From assembly GCF_000725125.1 (NCBI RefSeq), contig NZ_JFCB01000039.1, forward strand, positions 1 to 53,369: 53,369 bases of DNA, in the 5' to 3' direction. This DNA comes from Streptomyces toyocaensis. Lineage in GTDB: Bacteria; Actinomycetota; Actinomycetes; Streptomycetales; Streptomycetaceae. Below the pieces are notes generated by a model. The model saw only the letters and a program-made list of their open reading frames with translations. It was not told the DNA's origin and did not search any database. Positions 8,953 through 17,157 of the stretch are shown one piece after another (position 1 is the first letter of the stretch; every line of letters starts with the position of its first letter). Made by a program: the position numbers and the translations under genes.

Positions 8953-8999
8953 AATAATGCCATGAGCTGGGCAAACAGCAATACAGTCAGGGACGTACG

Positions 9000-9806
9000 A
9001 TGATTCCCCGGGTCCGTCGTCCATCGTCCCGCACGATGATCACACTCGAGGTGCGTGGCAGCACCTTGCTCACACCGAACTTCGCACGGGTGACGCTGGG
9101 CGGTCCGGCCCTGAAGGACCTCGTCCTCGTCGGCCACGACCAGTCGGTCCGGCTGTTCTTCCCCCGTAAGGGGCAGAACGCCCTGCGCATGCCGACCCTC
9201 TCCAGCGAGGCGTGGATGGCCCAGATGATGATGACGCCCAAGTCCGCCAGGCCCTGGGTCCGCAATCTCACGATCCGCCGCTCCCGCCCCGCCGACGACG
9301 AGCTCGACATCGAGTTCGCCCTGCACGACGACTCCCCCATGTCCACCTGGGCGCGCGGAGTGCGGCCCGGGGATCCGGCCGGCGTCTTCGACATGGGGTA
9401 CGCCTACCTCCCGCCGGCCGAGACCGACTGGCAACTCCTGGTCGCGGACGAGAGCGCGGTGCCGGCCGTACTGGCGATCCTCGACCACGCGCCGTCCACC
9501 CTGACCGCGGAGGTCTTCCTGGAGGTTCCCACCGCCGCGGACATCCGGTCGTCGGAGATCACCGCTCGGGAGGGGGTCAGGGTCCACTGGATCAGCCGCG
9601 ACGACCCGGAGGTCCGGCCCGGCGCCCTGGCTCTGGACGCGGTGCGCAGGGCGGAGCTGCCCCCGGGCCGCTTCTACACCTGGGCGGCAGGCGAGCAGCG
9701 GCTGCCCACGACACTGCGCCGTCACCTTGCCGCCGAACTCAATGCGGATAAAGCGGACATTGGATTCGCGGGCTACTGGCGCCAGGGCTGGTCCAGCCCC
9801 GGCTGA
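9000..9806 (+). CDS. Siderophore-interacting protein (SIP/ViuB-like FAD ferric reductase)
   Basis: A 268-residue flavoprotein. The N-terminal FAD-binding barrel (about 10-125) shows TPNFARVTLGGPAL and SVRLFFP followed by RNLTIRR. The C-terminal NAD(P)H-binding SIP domain (about 135-260) shows WQLLVADESAVPAVLAIL, FYTWAAGEQ and the family-typical ending GYWRQG. Such enzymes release iron from imported ferric siderophores in the cytoplasm. The divergent TetR gene and the palindrome between them suggest repression by that regulator. The iron-complex transporter at 13.3-16.3 kb may be functionally related but is not adjacent. Confidence 0.88.
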   Translation: MIPRVRRPSSRTMITLEVRGSTLLTPNFARVTLGGPALKDLVLVGHDQSVRLFFPRKGQNALRMPTLSSEAWMAQMMMTPKSARPWVRNLTIRRSRPADDELDIEFALHDDSPMSTWARGVRPGDPAGVFDMGYAYLPPAETDWQLLVADESAVPAVLAILDHAPSTLTAEVFLEVPTAADIRSSEITAREGVRVHWISRDDPEVRPGALALDAVRRAELPPGRFYTWAAGEQRLPTTLRRHLAAELNADKADIGFAGYWRQGWSSPG

Positions 9807-9812
9807 TCGTCC

Positions 9813-9837
9813 GCGGGGCACACGCGGTCCGCCCCGC
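9813..9837 (+). terminator. Hairpin terminator after the siderophore-interacting protein gene
   Basis: GCGGGGC (9813-9819) and GCCCCGC (9831-9837) form a perfect 7-bp stem seven bases after the stop codon. There is no long T tract, as is usual in Streptomyces. Confidence 0.5.
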
Positions 9838-9868
9838 TCGCCCTTCTGGCCGCCGCCCTAATGGGGCC

Positions 9869-10967
9869 ATGGTCTCCAGCCGGCAGCACCCCCCAACCGC
9901 ACCGCCCGCACCGGCGCATCTGTCGGTCGCGGAGGCGGAAGACCTCGCGCTGTACCGGGAGAAATTCCGGCGCCGTCTGCCGGAGTCGCTGGACCAGTTG
10001 CGCGGCCCCGTCCACGGTGTTGTCGAGCTGCCCCTCCACATCGCCTGGTCCGGGCTGGGCTCCTACGATCTGGAGAAGTCCCGACAGCGCATGGGCCTGT
10101 ACCGAACCGTGCTGCACGAGGGCCTGCGTGAGGATCTGTCGCGCTTCCTCAACCAGGCGTTTCTCCTGGAGATGTGGCCGGTGCTGCGCACTCTCGTAGG
10201 GCGCACCGTGCGCGGGGTATGGGAGGACGCCTTTCCCCCGCTCTCCTCCCGCGTCCGTCAGCCGCGTGAGGACATGCCGGAGCTGCACAGGCGGCTCCTG
10301 GCGGACGTGATCGCGATCGGCGCTCCCTATCCCCTGGTCCTCACGGGCGGGTACGCCGTCCGGGCACACCGTCTGGCGAACCGTCTCAGCCAGGACCTCG
10401 ATGTCGCCACGGAGAACCAGGCTCCGACGGCCGACATCGCGGACGCACTCCGTGGTGGTCTGAAGGCACGGGGCCGGCAGGTTCAGGCGCTGGAGACCGC
10501 TCCGCTGTCCGCCCGGTTCACCGTGTCCGGTCCGGCCACCGGGCAGACGTGCGAGGTCGACGTCCTCAAGGAGGTCTTCTGGGGTCCGGTCGTGGAGACC
10601 CTGACGGTCCCGTCCGTGCGGAGGAGGACGTGGTGGGGACAAAGGTCCGCGCCCTCGCGGACCGCGGCGCTCCCCGCGACCTGATCGGTGTGTTCACGGC
10701 CTTCCGCCGCTGGACCGACGCCGAACTCGAGGAGTTCGGCCGTCGCCACGCCCGGGGCCGCTTCGAACGCGAGGACCTTCGGTCCAACCTCGTGGGCGCC
10801 GAGGGGACCGATGCGACGAGGCCTTCGCCGTCTACGGCCTCGACGATGCCGGTATCACCGCCCTGCGTGCCTGGGCCGTGGCGTGGGCCGACGCCTCGCG
10901 ACCCGTCTCCACGAAGAGTCCGTTGATCCCGATGCCGACTGATCGCCTCACGGTGAGAACTCGCTGA
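9869..10967 (+). pseudogene. AbiEii/AbiGii-type nucleotidyltransferase, broken by two frameshifts
   Basis: The first frame (from ATG 9869) carries the MNT-fold nucleotidyltransferase core: LVLTGGYAVRAH and SQDLDVAT with the catalytic acidic pair, then CEVDVLKE. Near 10600-10620 similarity passes to frame 1 (DVVGTKVRALADRG, DLIGVFTAFRRW, typical of the family's C-terminal half). Near 10790-10815 it passes to frame 3 (DEAFAVYGLDDAG), ending at TGA 10965-10967. Together the three pieces resemble the roughly 300-residue stand-alone AbiEii-like proteins common in Streptomyces. No AbiEi antitoxin partner is visible. As written no full-length product can be made. Two independent shifts argue for decay, though assembly error is possible. 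Confidence 0.72.
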
Positions 10968-11149
10968 CGACGGCTGATCCCGGTCACCGACGGCGACGCG
11001 GGCGAGGTCCTCGGGGCCGCCGCGCCGCTCGTCGACGACCGGACACGTGCACCGTTCACTGCGTCCTGTAGCCGCAGAAGTGCGACGGCCTTCTCCGCGC
11101 CGCCGCGCGCGGAACATCCGGGGCCCCGTCATCCGGACGGGACGTCGCG

Positions 11150-12355
11150 TCACCGCTCGCGGTCGGCGGCGCACAGCTGTTCGTCGATCAGGGTGTTGGT
11201 GACGTGCATGGTGTCGAGGTCGGGAGCGGAGCCGTCGCCCGTGGCTTCCACGACCACCACGTGACGGCCGTCCCCGCTGACGCCGGTGCGGGTCATGTAG
11301 CCGGCGATGTCCCCGGCATGGCTGTAGTAGCTCCCGCCGCAGCTGAGCGGCACCTGCATCAGTCCCAGGCCGTAGCGGACGCCTGGCCAGACGGCGTCCA
11401 GCTGGGCGGCACGTACGGTTGTCCTCATCTCCGCCATCTGGGCGGGCTTCAGCAGCCGGCCCTTCATGAGTGCCGAGTAGAAGCGGGTCAGATCGGCCGA
11501 GGTGCTGATCATGCCGCCGGCCGCGCCGGCCGCGCTCGGGTTGAACTCCGTGACATCGATCGCCGGCTTGCCGTCGTCGAAGGCCGAGTAGCCTTTCAGG
11601 TGGTTGCCCGGGATGTCGGGGCGGGTGGCGGGAGCGGACGTGTGGCGCAGGTGCAGCGGCCGGACGATGCGGCGCGTCACCTCACGCTCCCAGGTGTTGC
11701 CGGTGGCCTTCTCGATGATCATGCCGGCGACGATGTAGTTCGTGTTCGAGTAGGCCCACCCCGTCCCGGGCGCGAAGTCGGGTGCGTGACGCATCGCCAT
11801 GCCGACGAGCTGCGAGTCCGTCCAGGTCGTGTACCGCTGGGCCAGATAACCGGCCCTGGTGTTGAGAACGGGGATGTCGCGGGTGTAGCTGTACAGACCG
11901 CTGGTGTGATTCAGCAGGTGCCGGACGGTGATCCGTCCGCCGTCGTTGCCGTTGCCGGAGATCACTCCCGGCAGCCAGTCCTCGACCGTGTCGTCCAGCG
12001 AGAGCCGCCCTTCACCCGCCAGTTGCAGCACCACCGTGGACACGAACGTCTTGGTGACACTGGCGATCCGGAACCTGTCGCCGGGCCGTACAGGACGCTT
12101 CGTGGCGGTGTCCGCTACTCCGACGGTGGCGTACCGGGAGCTCTGAGGGCCGGACGACTGGGCAAGCACCCCCACGGTGCCCGTCGCCTGGATCGCGACC
12201 GCCCGTTGCCGCAGTGAGTCCACGTCCGGCTTCGGAGCGCCGACCGCCGGAACGACCAGGCCGAGACTCGCGAAAGCGGTGACCAAGGTGGTGGTCGCCG
12301 TGCGGTAGTTGACCGGGCTTCGGGTTCGGGACGCGCTCGGATGCGCCATGGTCAT
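11150..12355 (-). CDS. Secreted serine hydrolase, beta-lactamase class C / D,D-peptidase family
   Basis: A 401-residue protein from ATG 12355, with AGGGA about six bases upstream. A signal peptide ends near residue 40 (PAVGA). The penicillin-recognising fold has all three motifs: SVTK with nucleophile Ser99 and Lys102, YSN in WAYSNTNYIVAG, and HAG in SHAGDIAGY. This is the arrangement of Streptomyces D-alanyl-D-alanine carboxypeptidases and esterases of family S12. It probably acts on peptidoglycan or a beta-lactam-like ester outside the cell. It is divergent from the DJ-1/PfpI gene. An open frame extends upstream to 12547 but adds no signal-like sequence. Confidence 0.88.
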   Translation of the reverse strand: MTMAHPSASRTRSPVNYRTATTTLVTAFASLGLVVPAVGAPKPDVDSLRQRAVAIQATGTVGVLAQSSGPQSSRYATVGVADTATKRPVRPGDRFRIASVTKTFVSTVVLQLAGEGRLSLDDTVEDWLPGVISGNGNDGGRITVRHLLNHTSGLYSYTRDIPVLNTRAGYLAQRYTTWTDSQLVGMAMRHAPDFAPGTGWAYSNTNYIVAGMIIEKATGNTWEREVTRRIVRPLHLRHTSAPATRPDIPGNHLKGYSAFDDGKPAIDVTEFNPSAAGAAGGMISTSADLTRFYSALMKGRLLKPAQMAEMRTTVRAAQLDAVWPGVRYGLGLMQVPLSCGGSYYSHAGDIAGYMTRTGVSGDGRHVVVVEATGDGSAPDLDTMHVTNTLIDEQLCAADRER

Positions 12356-12564
12356 CTGGTTCCCTGTCGTCGGGGTGCACCGGCCGATCCGGTGCGTCCA
12401 CCACCGTAGGAACAGGCGCGGGACCGCACGATGGGGCAGGCACGACGGTTCGGAGTACAGCCTGTGCCACCTCACCGATGTCACAGGAGCGGAACCAGCC
12501 ACCCTCACGGCACGACTACCTGGACGCCCGGCACACGAAGCCACCAACGGAAAGAGTCATCGGC

Positions 12565-13299
12565 ATGCCCGAAGTGAACCGCAGGAACGCCCTGTTGTCC
12601 GGCGCGGCCCTGGCCGCCACCGGTGCCACTACCGCACCCGCGGCTGCCACGGCGCCCGCCACTTCGCCGCAGGAACAGAAGCATCACCCCCTACGTGTCC
12701 ACGTCGTCGTCTTCGACGGGGTGGAGGAACTGGATGTGTTCGGGCCGCTCCAGGTTCTCGGTGCTACGGCCGCGATGGGCTTCCCGGTCGCGTACCGGCT
12801 CGTCACGGGCGGCCGTCCCGGAACGGTCTCCGCCCGCTTCGGCACACGGATCGACGTGCCGGACGCCTTCGATCCCGCGGAGGCGGATGTTCTCGTCGTG
12901 CCCGGCGGCGGCTTCCGCCTCCGCAACGGTCCCGGCATCTGGGCGGAACTCAAGGACGGGCACCTGCCCCGCCTGCTGCGTGAGGCGGCGGCGGACGAGC
13001 GGCTGACCCTGTACGGACTGTGCACCGGAGTGGTCCTGCTCCACGAGGCAGGCGTCATCAGGAACCGGCCGTGCACCACACACACCGGCGCCAAGCAGTA
13101 CCTGAGGGACCAGGGAGCCGACGTGCGCGACGCACGTGTCCTCGACGACGGCAACCTGGTCTGCGCGGGCGGTGTCAGCGCGGGCATCGACGGGGCCCTG
13201 CACCTGATGGAGCGGGAGTTCGGCTCCGAGGCGGCGGCGAGGATCGAACGCTACCTGGAGTTCGAGCGCAGGGGCACCGTCCTGGTCACCTCCGGGTAG
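12565..13299 (+). CDS. DJ-1/PfpI-family protein with Tat-like N-terminus
   Basis: A 244-residue protein. The class I glutamine amidotransferase-like fold has nucleophile-elbow Cys153 (YGLCTGVVLL), a helper acidic residue near VEELDVFGP and a VVPGGG loop, as in DJ-1/PfpI proteins such as isocyanide hydratase. The N-terminus (NRRNALLSGAALAAT) has twin arginines and a short hydrophobic stretch, so export by Tat is possible, which is unusual for this family. ATG 12565 is chosen because GGAAAG lies about ten bases upstream; an in-frame ATG 12478 would add 29 residues and bury the signal. No DNA-binding domain is fused, unlike AraC/PfpI regulators. Substrate unknown. Confidence 0.8.
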   Translation: MPEVNRRNALLSGAALAATGATTAPAAATAPATSPQEQKHHPLRVHVVVFDGVEELDVFGPLQVLGATAAMGFPVAYRLVTGGRPGTVSARFGTRIDVPDAFDPAEADVLVVPGGGFRLRNGPGIWAELKDGHLPRLLREAAADERLTLYGLCTGVVLLHEAGVIRNRPCTTHTGAKQYLRDQGADVRDARVLDDGNLVCAGGVSAGIDGALHLMEREFGSEAAARIERYLEFERRGTVLVTSG

Positions 13300-13339
13300 A
13301 CCGGTCCCGCTTCCGCGCCCCCAGGTATCGGCGCTTCCC

Positions 13340-14128
13340 CTACGAGGGCGTTTCTGCCGCCGTGGCAGTGTGGTCGAAGGCGATCAACGGGTCACCGGTC
13401 AGCGGGTGCTCGATGACCGCGGCCCGTACGCCGAACACCTCGGCGAGGAGGTGCGGGGTGAGGACCTCGAGCGGGGTACCGGAGGCGACGACCTCACCGG
13501 CGTGCAGCACGTGCAGGCGGTCGCACACCGACGCGGCCGCGTTCAGGTCGTGCAGCGACACCAGGGTCGTACGGTGCTGGGCCCGCAGCAGGGCCAGCAG
13601 TTCCACCTGGTGGCGGACGTCGAGATGGTTGGTGGGCTCGTCCAGGACGAGGACGTCCGGATCCTGGGCCAGCGTGCGGGCCAGCAGGACCCGCTGCCGT
13701 TCGCCTCCCGACAGTGCCGAGAACCTGCGCCCGCCGTACCGCGTCATGCCGACCCGTTCCAGGGCGTCGGCGACGATCCGCCGGTCCTTCTCGTCCTCAC
13801 CGGCGAAGGCCCGCTTGTAGGGGGTACGCCCCATCGCCACCACTTCGCGCACCGTGAGTTCGAAGTCGCCGCCCCGCTCCTGTGGCAGTGCCGCCACATG
13901 GCGTGCCGCCCGGGCCGGCGCGAGGGCCGCCAGGTCGGTACCGTCGAGCAGGACCCGGCCCGCCGCGGGACGCAGGTGCCGGTAAACGGTGCGCAGCACG
14001 CTTGACTTGCCGCTGCCGTTCGGGCCGATCAGCCCGGTGATCTCGCCGGGAGCGGCGAGCAGGTTCACCCCGGCCACCACGGTACGGCCGTCGTAGGCGA
14101 CCCGGAGGCCGTCCACCTCGATGCGCAT
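13340..14128 (-). CDS. Iron-complex ABC transporter ATP-binding protein (FecE/FepC type)
   Basis: A 262-residue ATPase with Walker A GPNGSGKS (35-42), signature LSGGERQRV, Walker B VLVLDEPTNHLD and switch His in SLHDLN. The start ATG 14128 overlaps the permease stop by one base (TGATG), so the two are translationally coupled. It powers uptake by the adjacent FecCD-type permease and lipoprotein. Ferric siderophore or haem is the likely cargo; a corrinoid is the alternative, but no cobalamin riboswitch was seen upstream. Confidence 0.92.
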   Translation of the reverse strand: MRIEVDGLRVAYDGRTVVAGVNLLAAPGEITGLIGPNGSGKSSVLRTVYRHLRPAAGRVLLDGTDLAALAPARAARHVAALPQERGGDFELTVREVVAMGRTPYKRAFAGEDEKDRRIVADALERVGMTRYGGRRFSALSGGERQRVLLARTLAQDPDVLVLDEPTNHLDVRHQVELLALLRAQHRTTLVSLHDLNAAASVCDRLHVLHAGEVVASGTPLEVLTPHLLAEVFGVRAAVIEHPLTGDPLIAFDHTATAAETPS

Positions 14129-15228
14129 CAGCCACGCTCCAGTCGGCGGTCGAGCAGGAACAGCAGGACGGGAGCGCCGACGAAGGCGGTGACCACACCC
14201 ACCGGCAGCTCCATCGACGGCAGGGCCGTGCGGCAGACGATGTCGACCACGACCAGCAGGACGGCGCCGGTCAGCGCGGAGACCGGCAGCAGTCTGCGGT
14301 GGTCCCCGCCGATGACGAGCCGGCACAGGTGCGGCACCATCAGCCCCACGAAGCCGATGGCGCCGGAGACGGAGACCAGGACGCCCGTGAGGACACTGGT
14401 GACGACGAACAGTTCCCTGCGGAGCGCGACCACGTCGACGCCCAGCCCGGCCGCGGTCTCGTCGCCCAGGAGCAGGGCGTTCAGCCCCCGGGCCCGCGCC
14501 TGCAGGGCGACCAGTCCGAGGAGCACCGCCCCGGCAGGCAGGACCAGGGTGCTCCACTGGGCTCCGCCGAGGCTGCCCATCAGCCAGAACAGCACGCCCT
14601 GGGTCTGCTGCTCGTCGCCCACCCGCAGCACCAGATAGCTGGTGAACCCGGACAGGAACTGGCCGATCGCCACACCCGCCAGGACGAGCTTCAGAGGGGA
14701 GAAACCGCCTCCTCGCCGGGCCACCGCCCAGACAAGGCCGAAGGACAGCAGCGCCCCGAGGAAAGCGGCTCCGGAGACACCGACTCCGAACAGCCCGCCC
14801 GTGGTCGTACCGAGCACGATGGCCGCGACCGCCCCCAGCGAGGCGCCGTTGGAGATGCCCAGCAGGTAGGGATCCGCCAGCGGGTTGCGCACCAGCGCCT
14901 GCACGGCGGTACCCACAATCCCCAGTCCGGCCCCGACGAGAGCGGCGAGCAGGGCGCGTGGCACCCGCAGCTGCCAGACGATGAGGTCCTGGGTTCCCGG
15001 CCGCGGCTGCCCGCCGGTCACGCGGTGCAGCACCGTGGACCACACCTCGCCGAACGGCACGCCGGAGGAGCCCCAGGAGACGGCCGCGGTGAGCGACAGC
15101 AGCAGGGCCACGGCGAGTGAGGCGAGGAGCCAGACCACGGGGACGGTCCTGGGCCCCCGTTCGCCGGCCTTCGTCGGGGACGGGCCGGCCGCGCGCGCCG
15201 TGCGGGTCGGTGAGGATGCCGCCGACAT
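14128..15228 (-). CDS. Iron-complex ABC transporter permease (FecCD/BtuC family)
   Basis: A 366-residue permease with about ten membrane helices and family signatures RVPRALLAALVGAGLG, NPLADPYLLGIS and GFVGLMVPHLCRL with the downstream GGDHRRLLP coupling region. A single permease is encoded, so it probably works as a homodimer, unlike systems with two different subunits. The start ATG 15228 directly follows the binding-protein stop (TAGATG), which indicates translational coupling. Its own stop overlaps the ATPase start. Confidence 0.93.
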   Translation of the reverse strand: MSAASSPTRTARAAGPSPTKAGERGPRTVPVVWLLASLAVALLLSLTAAVSWGSSGVPFGEVWSTVLHRVTGGQPRPGTQDLIVWQLRVPRALLAALVGAGLGIVGTAVQALVRNPLADPYLLGISNGASLGAVAAIVLGTTTGGLFGVGVSGAAFLGALLSFGLVWAVARRGGGFSPLKLVLAGVAIGQFLSGFTSYLVLRVGDEQQTQGVLFWLMGSLGGAQWSTLVLPAGAVLLGLVALQARARGLNALLLGDETAAGLGVDVVALRRELFVVTSVLTGVLVSVSGAIGFVGLMVPHLCRLVIGGDHRRLLPVSALTGAVLLVVVDIVCRTALPSMELPVGVVTAFVGAPVLLFLLDRRLERG

Positions 15229-16290
15229 CTACCGCACGTCCTCGAACTTGTCCGGATACAGGGTGCGGGCGATCTGCTCGACCGTCTCCGCGTTGGTGAC
15301 GCCCGGCGTCGTCGTGCGTTCCGACCTGATCCGCAGGAACCGGTTGTTCTTGACGGCGGTCAGCCCGCGCGTGGCGGGGAAGGACTTGAGGAAGCGCTCC
15401 GCCTCGTCGAACGCCTTGTCGTCCGCCTTCTCGCTCCCCCGGTTGCGTACGGCGAGCTGGATCCAGTCGGGATTCTTGTCGACGACGTCCTCCCAGCCCG
15501 TCTTCTCGTAGTCGGCGTCGCAGTCTCGGAAGATGTTGCGGGCCCCGGCGAGAGTGATCACCGCGTTGGCCACCTGCTTCCCGCACACCGCGGTGAGCTC
15601 CTTGGTGCCGGCGTCGAAGTCGAAGACGAAGTAGGTGGGCCGCTGCCCCTCGGGCACGGCGCCCACCCGTTCACTCACGGTGTCCAGGGTCTCCTTCATG
15701 CCGGAGACGATCTCACGGGCCCGCTCGGACGTGCCGGTGAGCGTCCCCAGCCGTTCGATGTCCTCCGTGACCGCGGACAGGTCCTTCCGCGGCCCCGGCA
15801 GTTCGGCGGCGCACGCGGTGGAGCGCAGCTGCACCACGCGGATACCGGCGGCCTCGAACTCTTCCGGCCGAGGCCCGACATGAGCGCCGCGCGCCGGGCG
15901 GAACGTCTCGATGTAGGCATCCGCGCCCGAACCGAGCAGCTTCTCCTTGGGGATGACCGTCCGTCCCAGGACCGGCACCTCGGCCGCCCGGTCCGCGAGT
16001 TCGGCGGGCAGCGCGCCCTTGGCGGGCGGGAAGCCGGTGCCGGTCACCTTCGGTCCCGCTCCGAGCCGCAGCAGGATCTCCAGTCCCGCCGCGTTGCTCG
16101 TGACGATCTTGCCGGGAGGCGCCTCGAACGTGACCTTCTCACCGTCGCAGTTCTCCACCGACACCGGGGAACCCCCGGAGCCGCCCCGCGCGGCCGACGC
16201 GTCAGCCGCGCCGCCTCCACCGCCGCACGCGGTGGTGAGCAGTCCCGCGGTGAGAACGACGCCGCCGACCGGGCGCCACATCCTGGACAT
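15229..16290 (-). CDS. Iron-complex ABC transporter substrate-binding lipoprotein
   Basis: A type III (helical-backbone) periplasmic-binding-like lipoprotein of 353 residues. The signal peptide ends in a lipobox LTTAC, so the protein is tethered outside the membrane. The mature part has the two-lobed BtuF/FecB fold, with IVTSNAAGLEILLRLG near the N-terminus and the long connecting helix (ERAREIVSGMKETLD). ATG 16290 is supported by GGAGG six bases upstream. It is the first gene of the binding protein, permease, ATPase operon. A large hairpin (16377-16437) lies upstream. Siderophore or haem is the probable ligand. Confidence 0.9.
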   Translation of the reverse strand: MSRMWRPVGGVVLTAGLLTTACGGGGGAADASAARGGSGGSPVSVENCDGEKVTFEAPPGKIVTSNAAGLEILLRLGAGPKVTGTGFPPAKGALPAELADRAAEVPVLGRTVIPKEKLLGSGADAYIETFRPARGAHVGPRPEEFEAAGIRVVQLRSTACAAELPGPRKDLSAVTEDIERLGTLTGTSERAREIVSGMKETLDTVSERVGAVPEGQRPTYFVFDFDAGTKELTAVCGKQVANAVITLAGARNIFRDCDADYEKTGWEDVVDKNPDWIQLAVRNRGSEKADDKAFDEAERFLKSFPATRGLTAVKNNRFLRIRSERTTTPGVTNAETVEQIARTLYPDKFEDVR

Positions 16291-16376
16291 GTCCTGCCTC
16301 CACGACCCGCTGTTTTCCCTGCATCCGGAAAGCCCTGTTCGCCGGGGTTCGCACAAGTAGTCGTGGAAGGAGGGCT

Positions 16377-16437
16377 CCGGGTTCCCGGCCTCGCCGCGTT
16401 TTTCGCGCTGCGAAAAGACAGCCGGCCGGGAACCCGG
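16377..16437. terminator. Large stem-loop between sigma factor gene and transporter operon
   Basis: CCGGGTTCCCGGCC (16377-16390) and GGCCGGGAACCCGG (16424-16437) form a perfect 14-bp stem. The 33-base loop contains CGCGTTTTTCGCG, able to form an inner hairpin. Both neighbours are on the minus strand, so it could terminate the sigma factor transcript or sit in the transporter leader. Confidence 0.55.
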
Positions 16438-16482
16438 TCCGCGAACAGCCCTCAGCCGTGTCCGCCGCTTCCGCGCGCGTTC

Positions 16483-17145
16483 TCAGGCCGCCCGGACGGT
16501 GCCCGCATCCCCCTCCGTGTCGGCGTCCCGGATCATGCCGGCCAGTGCGGCGCGGGCACGCGCCACGCGGGAGCGCACCGTACCGACCGGGCAGCCGAGG
16601 ACGGTGGCGGCCTCGGCGTAGGGGAACCCGAGGAGCTGGGTGACCATGAAGGCCTCGCGGCGTTCCGCCTGGAGCGTCGTCAGCATCTCGGTGAGGGCGA
16701 CGCCCTCCTCGAAGCCGGGCAGGTGCCGCGGCTGGGCCTGCTCGGCGGCGCCGCGCCAGTCGGGCTGGTCGGCGCGCCGGGGCCGGGCGGCCGCGTACCG
16801 GAAACTGTCCACCACCGTGCGCCGGGCGATGGACAGCAGCCAGGTACGGGCGGAGGAGCGGCCCTCGAACCGGGAAAGGCCGGCCAGTGCCCGCAGGAAG
16901 ACGTCCTGGGTGAGGTCGTCGGCGGCCTGCGGGTCGGCGCTGAGGTGCGCCACGTAGCTCCACACGTCCTGGTGCAGTGCGCGGACGAAGAGGTCGGTTT
17001 TGTCGGCGTCGCCGCCCTGGGCCGCCAGGGCGAGCCGGGTCGTGGCCGCGTCGGAGGCGGGAGTGTGCCGTCCCGGTGCGCGCCCGGCGGGAGACCGCGG
17101 GGCAGGGGAGGGCCGGTGGTCGGAGGGTTGGTGGGTGGGCGTCAT
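16483..17145 (-). CDS. ECF-type RNA polymerase sigma factor, SigC-like
   Basis: A 220-residue sigma factor with region 2 (DLTQDVFLRALAGLSRF then ARTWLLSIARRTVVDSFR) and region 4 with its helix-turn-helix (YAEAATVLGCPVGTVRSRV). No C-terminal sensory domain is present. ATG 17145 is preferred over GTG 17151 because AAGGA lies nine bases upstream of the ATG but only three to four from the GTG. That Shine-Dalgarno overlaps the TAA of the upstream membrane protein, so the genes are coupled. No classical zinc anti-sigma factor is adjacent; the His/Met-rich membrane protein may control it, possibly in response to copper (inference). Confidence 0.88.
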   Translation of the reverse strand: MTPTHQPSDHRPSPAPRSPAGRAPGRHTPASDAATTRLALAAQGGDADKTDLFVRALHQDVWSYVAHLSADPQAADDLTQDVFLRALAGLSRFEGRSSARTWLLSIARRTVVDSFRYAAARPRRADQPDWRGAAEQAQPRHLPGFEEGVALTEMLTTLQAERREAFMVTQLLGFPYAEAATVLGCPVGTVRSRVARARAALAGMIRDADTEGDAGTVRAA

Positions 17146-17157
17146 CGCCACGGGTCC

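Noticed and set aside
8215..9024. TetR gene starting at ATG 9024 (269 residues)
   Set aside because: The extra 43 residues lack family similarity, read through the operator palindrome and reach into the divergent gene's start.
9869..10967. Functional AbiE abortive-infection system
   Set aside because: There is no AbiEi antitoxin gene nearby, and the toxin-like gene is frameshifted twice.
16291..16482. Cobalamin riboswitch upstream of the BtuF-like lipoprotein
   Set aside because: No B12-box-like conserved core was found; only the simple stem-loop is present.
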